From Rhodeus uyekii (Eukaryota > Chordata > Actinopteri > Cypriniformes > Acheilognathidae): a DNA stretch of 64,000 bases. The position numbers were made by a program, and so were the translations under genes. Where the stretch lies: the NCBI GenBank assembly GCA_037043235.1, contig JAWRVZ010000025.1, forward strand, positions 3,485,001 to 3,549,000. The letters run 5' to 3'. A model generated the notes under the pieces. The model did no database searches. It had not been told where the DNA came from and saw only the letters and a program-made list of their open reading frames with translations. Positions 1 to 13,400 of the stretch are shown piece by piece; position 1 is the first letter of the stretch; every line of letters begins with the position of its first letter.

Positions 1-8
1 TCAGCCAG
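1..8 (+). CDS. dlgap2: possible 3' end of an upstream dlgap2 coding exon (partial)
   Basis: The first eight bases end in CAG followed directly by gtgagt, a perfect vertebrate donor site. The next recognised dlgap2 exon (1276) begins in phase 0. If this is the preceding exon, it would end with the codons AGC CAG. Eight bases are too few to test by protein similarity, so this rests only on the splice consensus and on its position upstream of the next dlgap2 exon. Confidence 0.35.
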
Positions 9-1275
9 GTGAGTCCAACCACTCCCAACACAACACGGCACTGACACTCAGGTACAAGAAAGGACAATCTACTTACAGTAAGTGGTTTCAAGCACAGGGC
101 TTTAGCTGTACTTTTTGTCTGAGATGTCCTTCCCTTTTCTCAGATTGTGTCTTGAGCTGATGAACTGAATAGTAGACTTCCTGTAGACTGTTACCTTAAG
201 TAAAATTGTCTATGATTGATAAAGGGTTTTCCACTTAAAGCCAGCGTAAAGTGTTGACTGGTTGACTAGTTTAGTCCACTGATCCAACTAGACAGGCTAG
301 ACAGTAATACATTTAGGTCAAGGTGATTGAACGACTGAACTACCAGCTGGAGTCGAGTACAACCTGATAGGTTATCTGGTAGGTTTATGGGTTTAACCGA
401 TATAATTACCAGCTGGTTGGGCAGAAAATGACCAAGTAAGTCATCCAGTCGATTGGTGGGCTGCCTTGACTAAGGGATTGGGGAATGTGTTTAGTCGATT
501 TAACTATGTTCCAAAACCTAGCTTGATTTAGATGGCTGAGTTCCCAGTTCTGGAGATATTTATTTAAGAACTTATATTTTATCATGTTTGGTTAGACAGC
601 CAAAAAGGGTTTCAAAACATTTGAAATTGCTAAATTCTGTTCATATAAGAAATTGCTGAAACAGGATACCAGAAGGCTGAAATCAAGCTCTGTTGAGCTG
701 TAGTGGTGTTAGTTTATGTGGGATTTAGGTAGATAACTGTTTTTTGGCTCCATCAATAAAAAACTATAAACTGCTACCTACCTAATGGTTATAATTTAGA
801 TGTTTTTCATTAGGGTAGAGTAAGTGTTCAAGCTTGTGTTGTAGTGTTACGGTGACTTACAAAGCAGTAATTTAATAGTTACATAGAATTTTACAATCTT
901 TATATCATTTAGATGAATGTTGATTTAATTTGATTTAGGAAAATTCTCTTATTCTCTTGCTCTTGTTTATGAAAATCTTTGCATATCAAGTTTTCTTGCT
1001 GTCTGCTGCTGTTGACTGTTTGTGTCATTTTCCCAAAACAGTCTGCTTTTCTTTATTTACATATTATGAGATGATATTACAGCCTGAAATGTTTTCTCTT
1101 ATCTTGTTGCTTTCTGACATAATTCTACTGAGACGTTCAAGGTCGGAAATTGCCAGTGGTATATTCCTCCTGCTAACACTCCTTCATATTTACTGTGCAA
1201 AGGGGAAGAATCAAAGTGAGAAAGAGAAAGGAAGAGGAAAAATTAAGGACTGCTATTCCTGTTTTTGTCTCTCAG
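9..1275. other. intron sequence, nothing recognised
   Basis: AT-rich DNA between the possible upstream exon end and the first certain dlgap2 exon. I see no splice-bounded coding segment, RNA gene or recognisable transposon end. It ends in a polypyrimidine tract and the cag acceptor at 1273-1275. Confidence 0.5.
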
Positions 1276-1495
1276 GTGAGTGAGACTGAGGTCAATGGCC
1301 AGTTTGAGTCAGTTTGCGAGTCCGTTTTTAGCGAAGTAGAATCCCAGGCCGTGGAGGCCTTGGACCTGCCCGGATCTTTCCGCACTCGAAGCCACAGTTA
1401 CCTGCGTGCAATTCAGGCTGGGTATTCCCAAGATGACGACTGCTTGCCTTCAATGACATCTTCTACTGTCACTTCAACTCTCAGATCCACAACAG
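1276..1495 (+). CDS. dlgap2: dlgap2 coding exon A (guanylate-kinase-binding repeat)
   Basis: 220 nt between tctctcag and the donor gtaacc; enters in phase 0 and leaves one base of the next codon. It encodes a stretch beginning VSETEVNGQFESVCESVFSE and then the SHSYLRAIQAG repeat. In this family the repeat binds the PSD-95 guanylate-kinase domain when the serine before the tyrosine is phosphorylated. The acidic SQDDD that follows is typical. The reading frame stays open 5' of the acceptor, but the upstream sequence is not DLGAP-like, which supports the acceptor chosen. Confidence 0.9.
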
Positions 1496-4400
1496 GTAAC
1501 CGTATGCCTCAAATCCCACCTGAGAGAAAGAGAAAAGGCATAGAGCACATACTCGCCATACATTCAGCACATGCTGAACGACATACTCTGGCATACCTAC
1601 ATATGTACAGTGGGATTCCCTTGTGCTTGAGAGATGACTGACTTGAATGTTGTCCGTCGGCTCCTGTCTGTTGAGTGTGTGTTTGCTTTTCTGCGTCTGT
1701 GCTCCCCGAGTGTTGAAAGACGGTTGCCTGCAATTCCCTTTGCACGAGTCATGTGTCCCTTTCTGGGCTTCTGATTGGTTGGGTCCTGTGGTATTGAGAG
1801 ACTAGACTTGGGGTCAGAGGGACTTTCTTAGGCAGCTGAATATGTGACATCGCACACTGCTGAAGACACAACTCAGCATGCTTTTAACTAGCACAGCTGT
1901 CTGAAGCATGCGACACACCACAAGGAAGTGTTTTCACGCAGAGCAGAGAGTAAGGTTAAAGTTGGGCAGACTTTAGACATGTTCACAGTTTTTGTATTTT
2001 TACAAATGGTTGTATTTTCTGTCTTTAATATTCTGCAAATGAATTAGTGGTTGAAATAAAATAAATGTTTCAGTTCTGAATGCACAAAGCAATTAGTGTG
2101 AACTACATAAACTATTTTTTGTGATATTATGTGTTGCATAAAACAACTACATTAGTTAGTGGAAAGAAATTTACAATGCTTCAGAAACGGGGGTCAAAGA
2201 GAAAAGTGCTATAAAAGTAATTCAAATCTAAATATTAAAATGTCTGTCTATCTTTCCAAAAAAATTCTCCCAGAAAGCAGTATCATATTCTAACACAAAC
2301 TAAATGCTAATTAGTATTGAAGACTGAAGACGGTTTATTAGGGCCAAGCACCAAATATTTACTCTGATTCCTTTGCTCAAGACGATTAGATTGCACCCTA
2401 TTACGTCATGAATTTTTATTTTATTTTTCCTCCTCCTAGACCATTGCTCCAATTTTCACAAAAATCTTCAGACTATGCTGACAAAAAGTTGATTTGTCAA
2501 ACTGTTCTCGAATAACACGCAAACAAATTCGACAAAGAGCACGATTTGTTCAAAAATGACACACAAAAAACATTGGTCTCTTTAGATTAGGTGCAGCATG
2601 CTGACTCGAATGATACCCAGTTTTCCCATATGGACCATTTTGGGTGTCGGTAAAACAGTTTTGGAGCAGCGTCATCCTCTGGTCAAAAGTTATAATAAAA
2701 TGTACACAAAGTTTTTATTAAATTAGCCTAATATAGTGAAACTGGTCTCAATAGATTCCTTGGTTCATCCCAGGAACATAGAAACTGATTTTGCCAAACC
2801 TTTCTGCCATTTTGATTTCAAATCCTCCTAGTCCATTGGTGCAATTTTTCATCCAAATTTAATTGTATCATCTTCTGACTATGCTGACAAAAAGTTATGG
2901 ATTTCATTTTGATAGACAAAACCGTTTTCAAACACCGCATCAACAGCGTTAAAGGCATGATGTCAAAATGTCTCTGAGGCTTTATCTCTGCAATGCTTTG
3001 GCATCTTGACACCAAACTTTGCATGTGTCATTGTCACCTTACTCTGACCACACCACATCAATTTGGTCACAGCGCCACCTATTGGTAAAAAGTGACAAAC
3101 CATTACATCATTATTAGTGACTTTATGATTTTTTTGCCATTTTGCCATGAGAGGCTGTTGGTCTGATGCTCCCAGCCATGCTGGTATGACTTATCATTGA
3201 CTTTGTGCTTGGCCCCTTAATTTCTGCTTGCAACTATATTTAGATATACTGTAGTTCTTTGTGCATGCAGTAAATCCTTTATTTTATAGAAGATATTGAT
3301 TCATTGTAAAATAAATATTTTAGAATAAAAATACTTATTGAAGATGCCTTTAAATTATTTAAGGACTTGGACTGAATAACAACTGAATGTTTAAGTAGAA
3401 TATTTTTGCTTTTAAACTGGTTTAAAAGTTTTATTATAATATTGCATGGGAGAAATTCTGTTGTAGAGATAAAATTGTAGTGGTTTGTTAATGTGATCAT
3501 TGAATTAGCTAGAATAATATGACTTAATATTATGATCTCTCTGTGAATTCAAAAATTGACAAATTGATTATCCTAATCCAGTTTTACCATTAATCCTAAC
3601 TGAGTCATTTTCCCCAAATTAAATGCTTTTAAGAAGTCTTGACAGAGCAGGTGTGGAGGTTTTGTGCAACACATACTCATCAGAAAGTGTGCATCATGCG
3701 TCAGTTTCTTTGTGCAAGCAGAATACCCGTCTCTACACCCTCCCTAACACCCCTGCTGTGTTCGGTGTACACATGGAGTAAAGCTATGAACCCTATTGAA
3801 ATACCACAAACTGATGTCAAATATTGTGGCACTAAGATACCTTTATTTTCAGTTGTTTACGTTTTTTAAAACCCAAATGCTATATTGTTTTGTATGATTA
3901 TTTTGGTCACTCCAGTCAAGTTTGTTTCTTTCTTTTAATGTGGGGTTCTTTGTGTTTATTCAAACTGGAGTTTGATTTGATTGGACCCTCATACTGTCAA
4001 AAATAACTGACAACACACTGAAGACTCTAAGGAGAAAGGAGAGCTATCCAATCCCACCGTCTCACTCTGCTGAAGTGCTTTCACCACATATGGCTCTGTA
4101 CGCTATCCCTATCAGCTCATGTCAACCGGCTGTAGGACAAAACCATTTTCACAAAAGGATTTCATCTAGTCTGTTTCACTCTGGAGGACTTCTTGCTTCA
4201 GCAGTCCTTTACTACTTTGGTTTTACCAAAAAAACAAAAACAAAAAACATACTTTGTGTATGTGTTAGAAGCTAAATTAGTTGTTTTCTTCCATTAAAGA
4301 CTTTTAAAATCTTAAATAATTGCTTAAGCTCTGGTATTGATGCTCTCTGGTTCAATAGTTAATAGAAAAAGCACTTCAAAATCACCTATCAGAGAAATGT

Positions 4401-7400
4401 TATCAAGCATACCCCATAGGTTCACCAAGTAGATGAAGCTAAATTTAGTTGCTGCTAAAATCAATGAGAAATATTGAGTAAGGTGTTGGGTGTTCTGTGA
4501 TGGTGGAAAGGGAGGGAGGGTGGCATGGCCTCTCATTGGCCATCACAGGAAGGAGATCCAGGGGAAAAGAGCAGCTGGAGGGATGCCTGTCACAGGTATT
4601 ATAATGTCAACACGCATACATCTTTCAATGGATATGTGTGTTTTTGCACTGCCTTCTCAACTAAATCAGGACTAGTCCTTTGAAAGCGACAAAACTTAAG
4701 GTCAGACTAGGGACAACCAGTGTTCAGTTGCCAAAGTAGCAATGCTTTTCCATGAAAGGCATTTCACAACTATCTTTTATTTTTATTATTTTATTGTATT
4801 TTGTTGTTTATTTTATTATAATTTTTTTAATGCTGTTGATTACCACAGAAAACAATAACAAAAATATGTGGCTATATAACAACAAAAAAAGTACTTACTG
4901 TAAGACATGCATTTACATTAAAAGTCTCAGGATAAAGACATACTGTAATGTTTACAGTAAGTCTTGTGGTGATATATTTATACTGGTGCAAATTTATTGT
5001 AAGGATATTACTGTACGTACAAATGCATGTTTTGTTGTTTTTACAAATTAAAAGATGAGTTGAAATTCTGTGGTAATTGACACCATGTCACATATTCTGT
5101 CAAAGCAACTTAAATTGAACCTGGAATATTCCTGTAAATGACTGAATGGGAAAAGCAATTATTTTTTAATTTACATTTTGCCGTTTTTTTATGACAATGA
5201 ACGGATAGGTATTCTTAGAATGTTTAATAAATGGTTGGTTCACTTTTTTTCCATTTTATACAAACCATGGCATCCTTGATGAACAAACGTGGCCAGCAAA
5301 ATGCGGTTGGAAGTAAGAGCTGGTGTGGAAGATTTCAGCTGTGATGGACAGTGGGATTGCAGCCTCTGCCTGGTGCAGCCCTCACAAAGACCTAACAACG
5401 TTATTGGATTTGTGTTTCATAATTATAGTCCCTATAATCTCCACATGGTCCAATCAGCTCTACAGATGGGCTTTTAACATATTCAATAGGGTTCATATCT
5501 CCTTGCCTGAATGATTGCGTGACATTTTATCGCCTTTTCATCTTTTCTGTTGCACAAAACAAAAAGCACCCAAAAAAACCTCACATTTGCCACAATGCTT
5601 TGTGATTTGTTAAATGGATCAAAGTTGGTTACTAGCATTGAAATATTGTTTTTTTTAATGGTTATGCTGTGAAGAGATGGAAAGGCTGAACAAATGAGAT
5701 GTTCTATGACGCGAGTGAGAAGGCAGTGTAAACACACATCTGAAGGCTAAATGTATGTGAGTAAAAAAGACCCTGACAACACAATGTGCTCGACTGCAAT
5801 AAATTATACGAACACTTTCATTAAACCAGGGACGTTTCTAGCCTTTCTTTAGCACTGGGGCACAGCCCCACTTTGAAAAAAAGTGTGCCCACAGTTATAT
5901 GAATGGATATTCTCTCACGAACTGCATACACAAGTAAGTGCAACTTTGTTTGTGACAAACGATAGAAGACTCTACTCTGAAGATAGAATATGTTTTGCTT
6001 TCTACAATGTATTGTAGGTCAACCTCATCCAGCGCTCTTTTTATTATCTGTCTTATAAAACATCCCAAGAAGGGAAATCCCAAGAAATTCCCAAGAAGAA
6101 TCTTGCAGACTTCAGATCCAACTTTAATTAAACACCAATCAAGTAAAAAAATATAAAGCAGGATTACTACGAACTTCCAGGCAGGTGTTTTGGAGCTGGT
6201 TGAGGCTAGACTCTGCAGGACTGTGGCCTTCAAGGACCGAAGCATGTAAACAATGACACGTGTAATATCCATTTCTATTTCTGTGTGAGCAACGTCTGTT
6301 AGCAGTTCCGTTTGTGAGTGAACTGTCCAAATGAATCAATCAGAATCTAGACCTTTTTTTACAAACCTGTTGGATTAGCTAAAAGAATGATTCATTTGCA
6401 AATATGCCATTGTTAGTTCTGAATCTAAGCAGCTGATGGAGGCACATGAAATTATTGCTAAAATATTATCATTAAAAAGATTATTATCATACTTGCATAC
6501 ATCTTGGGCCACCCTTAGGGTGGTCCAACCACACTGGGCCCCTCGCTTGAACAGAGTGATGCCCATCACTCTGTTCTCTGCTTCCACCATGCTTGGGACA
6601 GCCCTTTATTCTTAAAAAAGGCTTTTAAACACCCCTGCATTAAGTCTGGTCACAAAAAAATATTTTGACTTGCTTCCTGTGAAAAAAAAAAACGAAACAA
6701 TTTTGCAGATTACCCTCTAGTTTTTCTTATGAAATCAAAATCTAATATATAATGTTTTTCTTCTGTTTTTCTCCTTACTTTATATATGCAAAATTTCCTG
6801 AATTTCCTCCCAGGAACCAATGTAGTATGCAGTTGAGTATGGTGTGTACAGGGCCTTTACTCACATACTGCTAATATGAAACAAAACAAGTGTTGGCGTA
6901 AGATAAAGTGAGAGGCTTTACCGAATTCCACAGCTGTTCATCCCTTTGAATTTCCCTATCTCTATATTCAAATTTGTCTTCCAGAGGGGTATGATGCAAT
7001 GGAGGGCACCTCATTACTAAATGAGGAAATGATTGAGGACGATGATGGCGCCAGCTCCTCAGCATATCAAGAAATCGAGAGGTTTGAAAGAGAAAATGCT
7101 GCACGTAGTCAACACAGTACTAGTTCCACGGTCACGGCTATCTCTGTTCCTCCGACCTCCTCGCATGCCTATCGTGTCCCATGTCCGCCCCCATCTCAGC
7201 CTCCTCCAGATCCTCCTGTCCCACAGGCTATTCAGGCTTTCAAGGAGTCAGCAAACATGGTGGCTGCCTTCAACATGCAGTGGAAAGAGGAGATATCGGC
7301 AATGCGCTACGAGTTAGCGGAGCTGCGCAGGGATGTCTGCGGAGAGCTCAAGACTTTCAACAGCAACTTCTTTAATTTCACCCAGTGCTATAACATGTGG

Positions 7401-10400
7401 ACGATGTGCCGGGAGGCTGCCACCGGCACCAGCTCCTCTCAGTCGAGCGAGAGGGTGTCCGTTGGCGTCCAGACTGGCACTAACGGTCTAGTGAGACAAA
7501 ACACTGCAGACGCTTCAGTAATGTGTCAGCCTGAACCGGCTGCCTTCAATATTTTTGACCTGATGGAGCCGCCACGCATCGAGATCACTGAGGGAACTCC
7601 TGAAGGAACCTCGGCCACCAACAGCCCAACCAGCCCTGCCAGTCCTGACAGACCCACCACCGGTCCACCATTGACCAAGCCTCTGGGAAGATCCAAATTA
7701 GACACTGTTAGGAAGAAGAAGAACTGCAGTCGAGCAGACGGTCAAAGAAGTGCCAGCCTTGAACTCTGGTGCAGAAAGTACACTAGTGGACCAATGTCCT
7801 ACTTATCTCTATCATTCTGATCCTTTTCATCACCGGACCAAGCATTGACTTTGTTTCTGAATCAGTCCTATACACCTGGGGGAAACCCTGTGCCCAAAGG
7901 AGAGCTTGTCGCTTTTCTCTTTGCACAGATGCCGATAGGAGAAGATACTGTTTTCGCAAAACGGGGATAGTGTAGCTATTCTAGATGGAACCATTTGCTG
8001 TGCCCGATCATAATATCTGTTTACATAACAACGGAAATGATTCATGAATGTTATTTGCATTGTAGGGAATGTCACAATTTGTCTGACAGTCACTGTCAGT
8101 GTTTTGTCCATGACTAAAGCAGTACTTGTGTGACAGTGGAGAATGATCTCACCACTCAATCTGACTAAAAGATGAATATAGTTGAAGGATGCATATGGAC
8201 TTTTAGAATATAATAATAGAGTACAATAACATATATCTATATTTAACATCAACACTAACCATTTTGTTCTACAACATAAATTGCACACAGTCTTACCTCC
8301 AATGTGAACTTTGAAACAAGTTGTTACATAAGATCTACATTATGCATGATGGAACCCACTTTATATTAAGTACTCTGTATATTTAAATTAATACATTACA
8401 TTTAATGTGGACATGTTTTTGTTGTACTTACATTTAAAAAAGAAATACTTCCATGTAATTACATATGTAATTACACTATAATTACACAAGCTCTATTCCT
8501 TAACGTAACCAAATAACTAAATCTCTAAATAGCAGCAAAAGTGTTTTGCAACTTGTTTGCATTTTGTTTTTTAGGTTTCAAACTTCACGTTTGAACCATG
8601 ACTGTGTGTAATTTATGCAGTAGAGCAACATATTTGAACTTACTTAACATCAAAATTCTCTATTCTAAAAACCTTATAGAGAAAACCTATCAAAGAAGTC
8701 AAAGAAGGATTGGATTACAAATATGAGCCACTCTGTATCTGTCACACAACACTTTGCTTTTCATTTCAAGTGAAAATGGTGAACCATGTACAGCAATCAT
8801 GTTGAGCTACAACAGATTGGAATTTTGGAACATTAGAATTATCAGATTGGCATTACTGTAAATTTATTTTGAAAATCTACTTTGTTTTCGGTTTCCCAGG
8901 GATAGATGTATAGGTGGCTTAGAAGCCACTAAATTTAAATGGTATTTTAATTCAAGCATAAGCCCTTAACATATTTACTGTAACTCTACATCTGCAGTGT
9001 GTAAGTACTTGGCAGTATATATATAAATAGTACTCATCTGTGGAGTATTTAAAAGTAGTGCTGAGTGGTATCCTTTTATTAAAATCAGGGATGGAAGGAG
9101 ATGCAGTTAATTTAATTGAAACTATACAAAGATGAGCATAAATTTCAGATTTTGACTTCTGCTCGACATCCAAAATATTTAGTTACTGCTGTGGAAACTA
9201 CCAACACTAAAACACGATATTATTTCTACCCTTTAGTATGTTTAGAATTTATATAAAACTATGTTGAATCACTTTTGTTGTGCCTTGTAAATCATAAATT
9301 AAAAAATATGATTAACCAATAACAATTATCTTTTAAAATATGTCTGATAGACTATAATTGCAACTCTTTTTGAATCATGTGGTCAAAAAAATAAGATTTT
9401 GTTTCGTAAATATGATTTCATGAGAACCCACATAAATAATTTCATGATTCCTTGAATATGATCCTATTAGCACAACTGTCCCCTGATCCCATACATTTTG
9501 TACCCTGAATACAAAAATGAACTTTTATGAAAAACAGAAATGTACAATGACAAGTCCTACCTAAAATGATTTACTCATTTTATATGATTCGATTGACTGT
9601 TATTTAATGTAGATTTGAATATCAAATGAGGTAATGGCATTTTTGCCTTTTTAAGTTTTTCTGAAATTTGCTCCATTTAAATTATTTTACATTAATTAGT
9701 ACATATTTCATATAATTATATTTCATTTAATAGTTTTCATAGACCAAATTTGATTTGATCTATCAAAGTTTTTCCATAATTCTGCTGCTCCTCTGCACTG
9801 TTAATATAATATAAATGTAATATAATAAATATAACATTTATTATTAGTTTTAATAAATCATTAATATTTTTTATTTCCCTAGACATAGTGTTTTTATTTA
9901 TTCAACAACTGCTATCTTCTGTAAAAGATACAATTATTTTCAACAACTTACACTGAATAATAGAAAACTAAAACTGACTATCGCTCAGCACTACTGTAGT
10001 TTTGTACTTTCCATGTAGCTTCACAAAATGATTGCTTCTGTAATTCTCATACAATTTTTCTGTAACTGTGACCTTAACTCTCGCCCACACAAGCCTTTAT
10101 TTATTTTTTTAAAATCAAGAATACAAAATGTGAAAGAGATGCTGATGCTTACCCCTTTCTGTATTTTTTTCTTCATGTTTTATGATTTCTCCTAATTATC
10201 TAGTCCATTTCCCTGAATAGTGATTCTCCTATAGTTTTTTAATTTTAAATCTGAATTTTTCTCCACAGGACACACATAGCATGCGGAACCAGTTCTATAT
10301 GCACAAAAATTATTGAAATTAGTTATTTAATTAACATAACTTTTATTTTTTTATTTAAGGGTTGACTTACTGAAAATTCAATCTACATGTGCCACTATAG

Positions 10401-13400
10401 TAAAGTAAATGAGACACTGTGACACTTGGAAAAATGGTATTTTGTTCTCCATTTATAAGTAGGTAAAATAGGTATTACCGGTATGTTAAAAATATAATAT
10501 AAACATTCCTTGATATAATATATTTTTCTGTATTAGCTTTAAGAAGTTTATTTATAACAGAGGCTATATTAACTATTTTGTTTACTATAAAATAACTATC
10601 ATCATGCCAAAGTTTAAGGCAATGTTTGTCTTTTGAAAATTAATTATATCTAAAGCCACTGCTGAAAAGGGGGCTCAACTGGAGATATTATAATAAAACG
10701 CATTATTTAGTTTTGCCAGTGTTTAACCATGTTAACTCGAGTATTAGTTTGCATTCTTAAATAAGAAAGGAGGTCGAGTCATTCAGCCAGCCTATTATTT
10801 GACATTAAAGACACTATCAAATGCCCTTGCTCCTTTGCAAAGCACAGAATGGCACAGTTTGAATGTATTGACACCGTCATCACTAGTGAGGTAATTTCTA
10901 GACTTCTTTTAGCTCATTAATCTACGAATGGTGTCTTGCTGATGTGTGTCCTGTTGCAAAACGGAGATGTTGATTTATTGCGGATTAATTAATTGGCTCA
11001 ATTAAAGAGTTAAGAGATTATATAGCCTTCAAAAAAAAATTATCTGAGACTTTTACTTTCTTTATTTTTCAGTACAATGGTGACAATGCACACGTTTAAA
11101 GGATAGTTTACTCAAAACGGACAATTCTGTAATCATGTTCTCAGACTTGTGTTGTCTCAAACCTGCATGACTTTCTTTTTCTGTGGAGCACAATAAAAGT
11201 TATATTTTACTCTTGTTTTCCATAATGAAAGTCAGATCGCAGAATGCAACATTTGAGCTTATTAACTTTGATTGACATTTCATGTGACATCGTCAAGCAC
11301 TGAGCACATGATGACAGAATTAAAATATATGGGAGAAATGTCCTTTAAAATAGGGATATATTGTTTGGGCCTATTGACTTGCTGTTTTATTAGGAAAACT
11401 TGCTGTTTTTTTGGCTCATCTTTTTATTCTGTCAGAAATAAAGTGACACAGATTTATGGGTTTTGAAGCATAATAGGACATTCTATCGATTGCAAATGTC
11501 CATGGTGTGGGAATCCATGATATGCTGTATATTTCAACAGGAGCTTTACCCAACAAGAGTTTAGCCATAAGAAATAAATTAATATTGCACTGCTTATACT
11601 TTCTTCTCAAAAAAATTGAACCACAATAGGTACCATACATTGTTTATACCGTACATAAAAAGGTGCAATAGACTGATGAATTGTTCCAGTTTCCTGTTTT
11701 TGATTTACTAAGAGATGTGTTCAGGGAATGAAAAGATGTTTGTTTAAAGGTGCTGATGATATTGTCGATGTTCTCTCAATCTTACAACCTTCATTCATTC
11801 TATGCAAGTCCTGTGTTTTTCTGTCCGAGTCACTGTCACATGTCTATTTCATTTTACACAGCACTTGAAGGGCATAAAGATGAAGCACTTCGATATTTTT
11901 TGACAAACCTTGCATGAATCTCAGGCATTTTATTGTAACCCTTTGCTTCTTTTGTTGTTGTTGATAATGTTGTTATAAGTATTTGCATTTGTTTGTTATG
12001 CTAATTCACACTGTTTTGATGTAGCAGCTACATTTTTACAATTGTCAGTATCCAGCAAGTAAAGAACAATTATGTACAGTATGGTTATAAAGGAATAAGG
12101 CAATGTTTCCTCTGTAGCTGTGAAATGTAGATGCCATGATGATGATTTTTGGGGATAATATGATTTAATGGTATCACCAAAAACCAAAAAGGATTTTTGA
12201 AAATGTAGCTTGCTTATAATTTGTTGCCAAAACTACAATGAAATATCATGCCCCCTATATTAACAGATGTCATATTCAAATTATGTTGTTATTTATTGGA
12301 CTGTAATTCTAATAATAAAATAACTATGAGTATTGAGATTAGGGGGACTTAATTTTCAGCCCAAAAATTAAATTCTGTCATTATTTACCCTCCATTCAAA
12401 TCCAGTAAGACATACATGTTCTAAGAAAGAAAGAAAACCAAGGGTTTGAAATCATTTAAGGGTGAGTAAATGACATAAATGTCATTTTAGGTGAAATTGT
12501 CGTTCAATGCTCCAAAACTTGTTATATGTGCTTCTCTTTCCAAACTAACTGTGATTTTGATTTTTTTCAATGTATACATGCCTTATGTACTTTATTTTAT
12601 TTTCAGTGATAAACAGATATGATATGGATTGTGCAGGTGTTTTCAGTCATTTGACATCAGAATTTCATGTGGGATCATAGCTACACTGCTGTGCTTAAAG
12701 ATGCGTTGAAAAAAATAACCACTTTGAAAGTATGTTTCTTTTATAAGTAAAGATATTAACTTAATAGGCAGAATTAAAATATAAAATAAAAAAGATTACT
12801 AATGCATACACCTCTCCGACCCTTTAATTGAAATAATTATTTAACCACATACATTAAAGGGATAGTTCACCCAAAACTGAAGACCCTCAAGACATTCTAG
12901 GTATATGACTGTCTTCTTTCAGACGAACACAATCAGAGATGTCCTGTCTCTTTCAAGCTTTATAATGGTAATTAATGGTGCTCCTGATTTTGAAGTTCTA
13001 AAAAGTGATCATAAAATATGCTCAAAAGGGTTAATAACAAGGAGGATAGTGCAAAATAAAACACCGGCTATGAATTAAAAGTCTAAAATTTGAATTTTTA
13101 AAGAGAAACATTTGAGGATTTTGATATAAAAAAGGATTGTTTGTTGGTTTGTTGGCCAGACCTATTTGTTTGAACCAACGTATGGCTCTTATTCAGCTTA
13201 TGGCTCTCCTACATGATACATTGCATCAGAAGTTACTCGTATGGCGCAAGCCTACTTGCATAAGCGTGTGCTGCAAGCTATAACATTTTTAATATGGATT
13301 TTTTTTTTACAAAAACCCAACGCTTTACTTCAGAAGGCATTTATTGATCACCTGGAGTTGTATGGATCACTTCAATGATGGATGGATGCACTGTTTTTGG

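Noticed and set aside
957..1283. 108-codon hydrophobic frame upstream of dlgap2 exon A
   Set aside because: AT-rich intron, no splice support, different frame from exon A and no family resemblance.
5895..6339. Overlapping 125- and 66-codon minus-strand frames
   Set aside because: No recognisable domain, AT-rich codon use and next to repeat-like sequence; not supportable as a gene.
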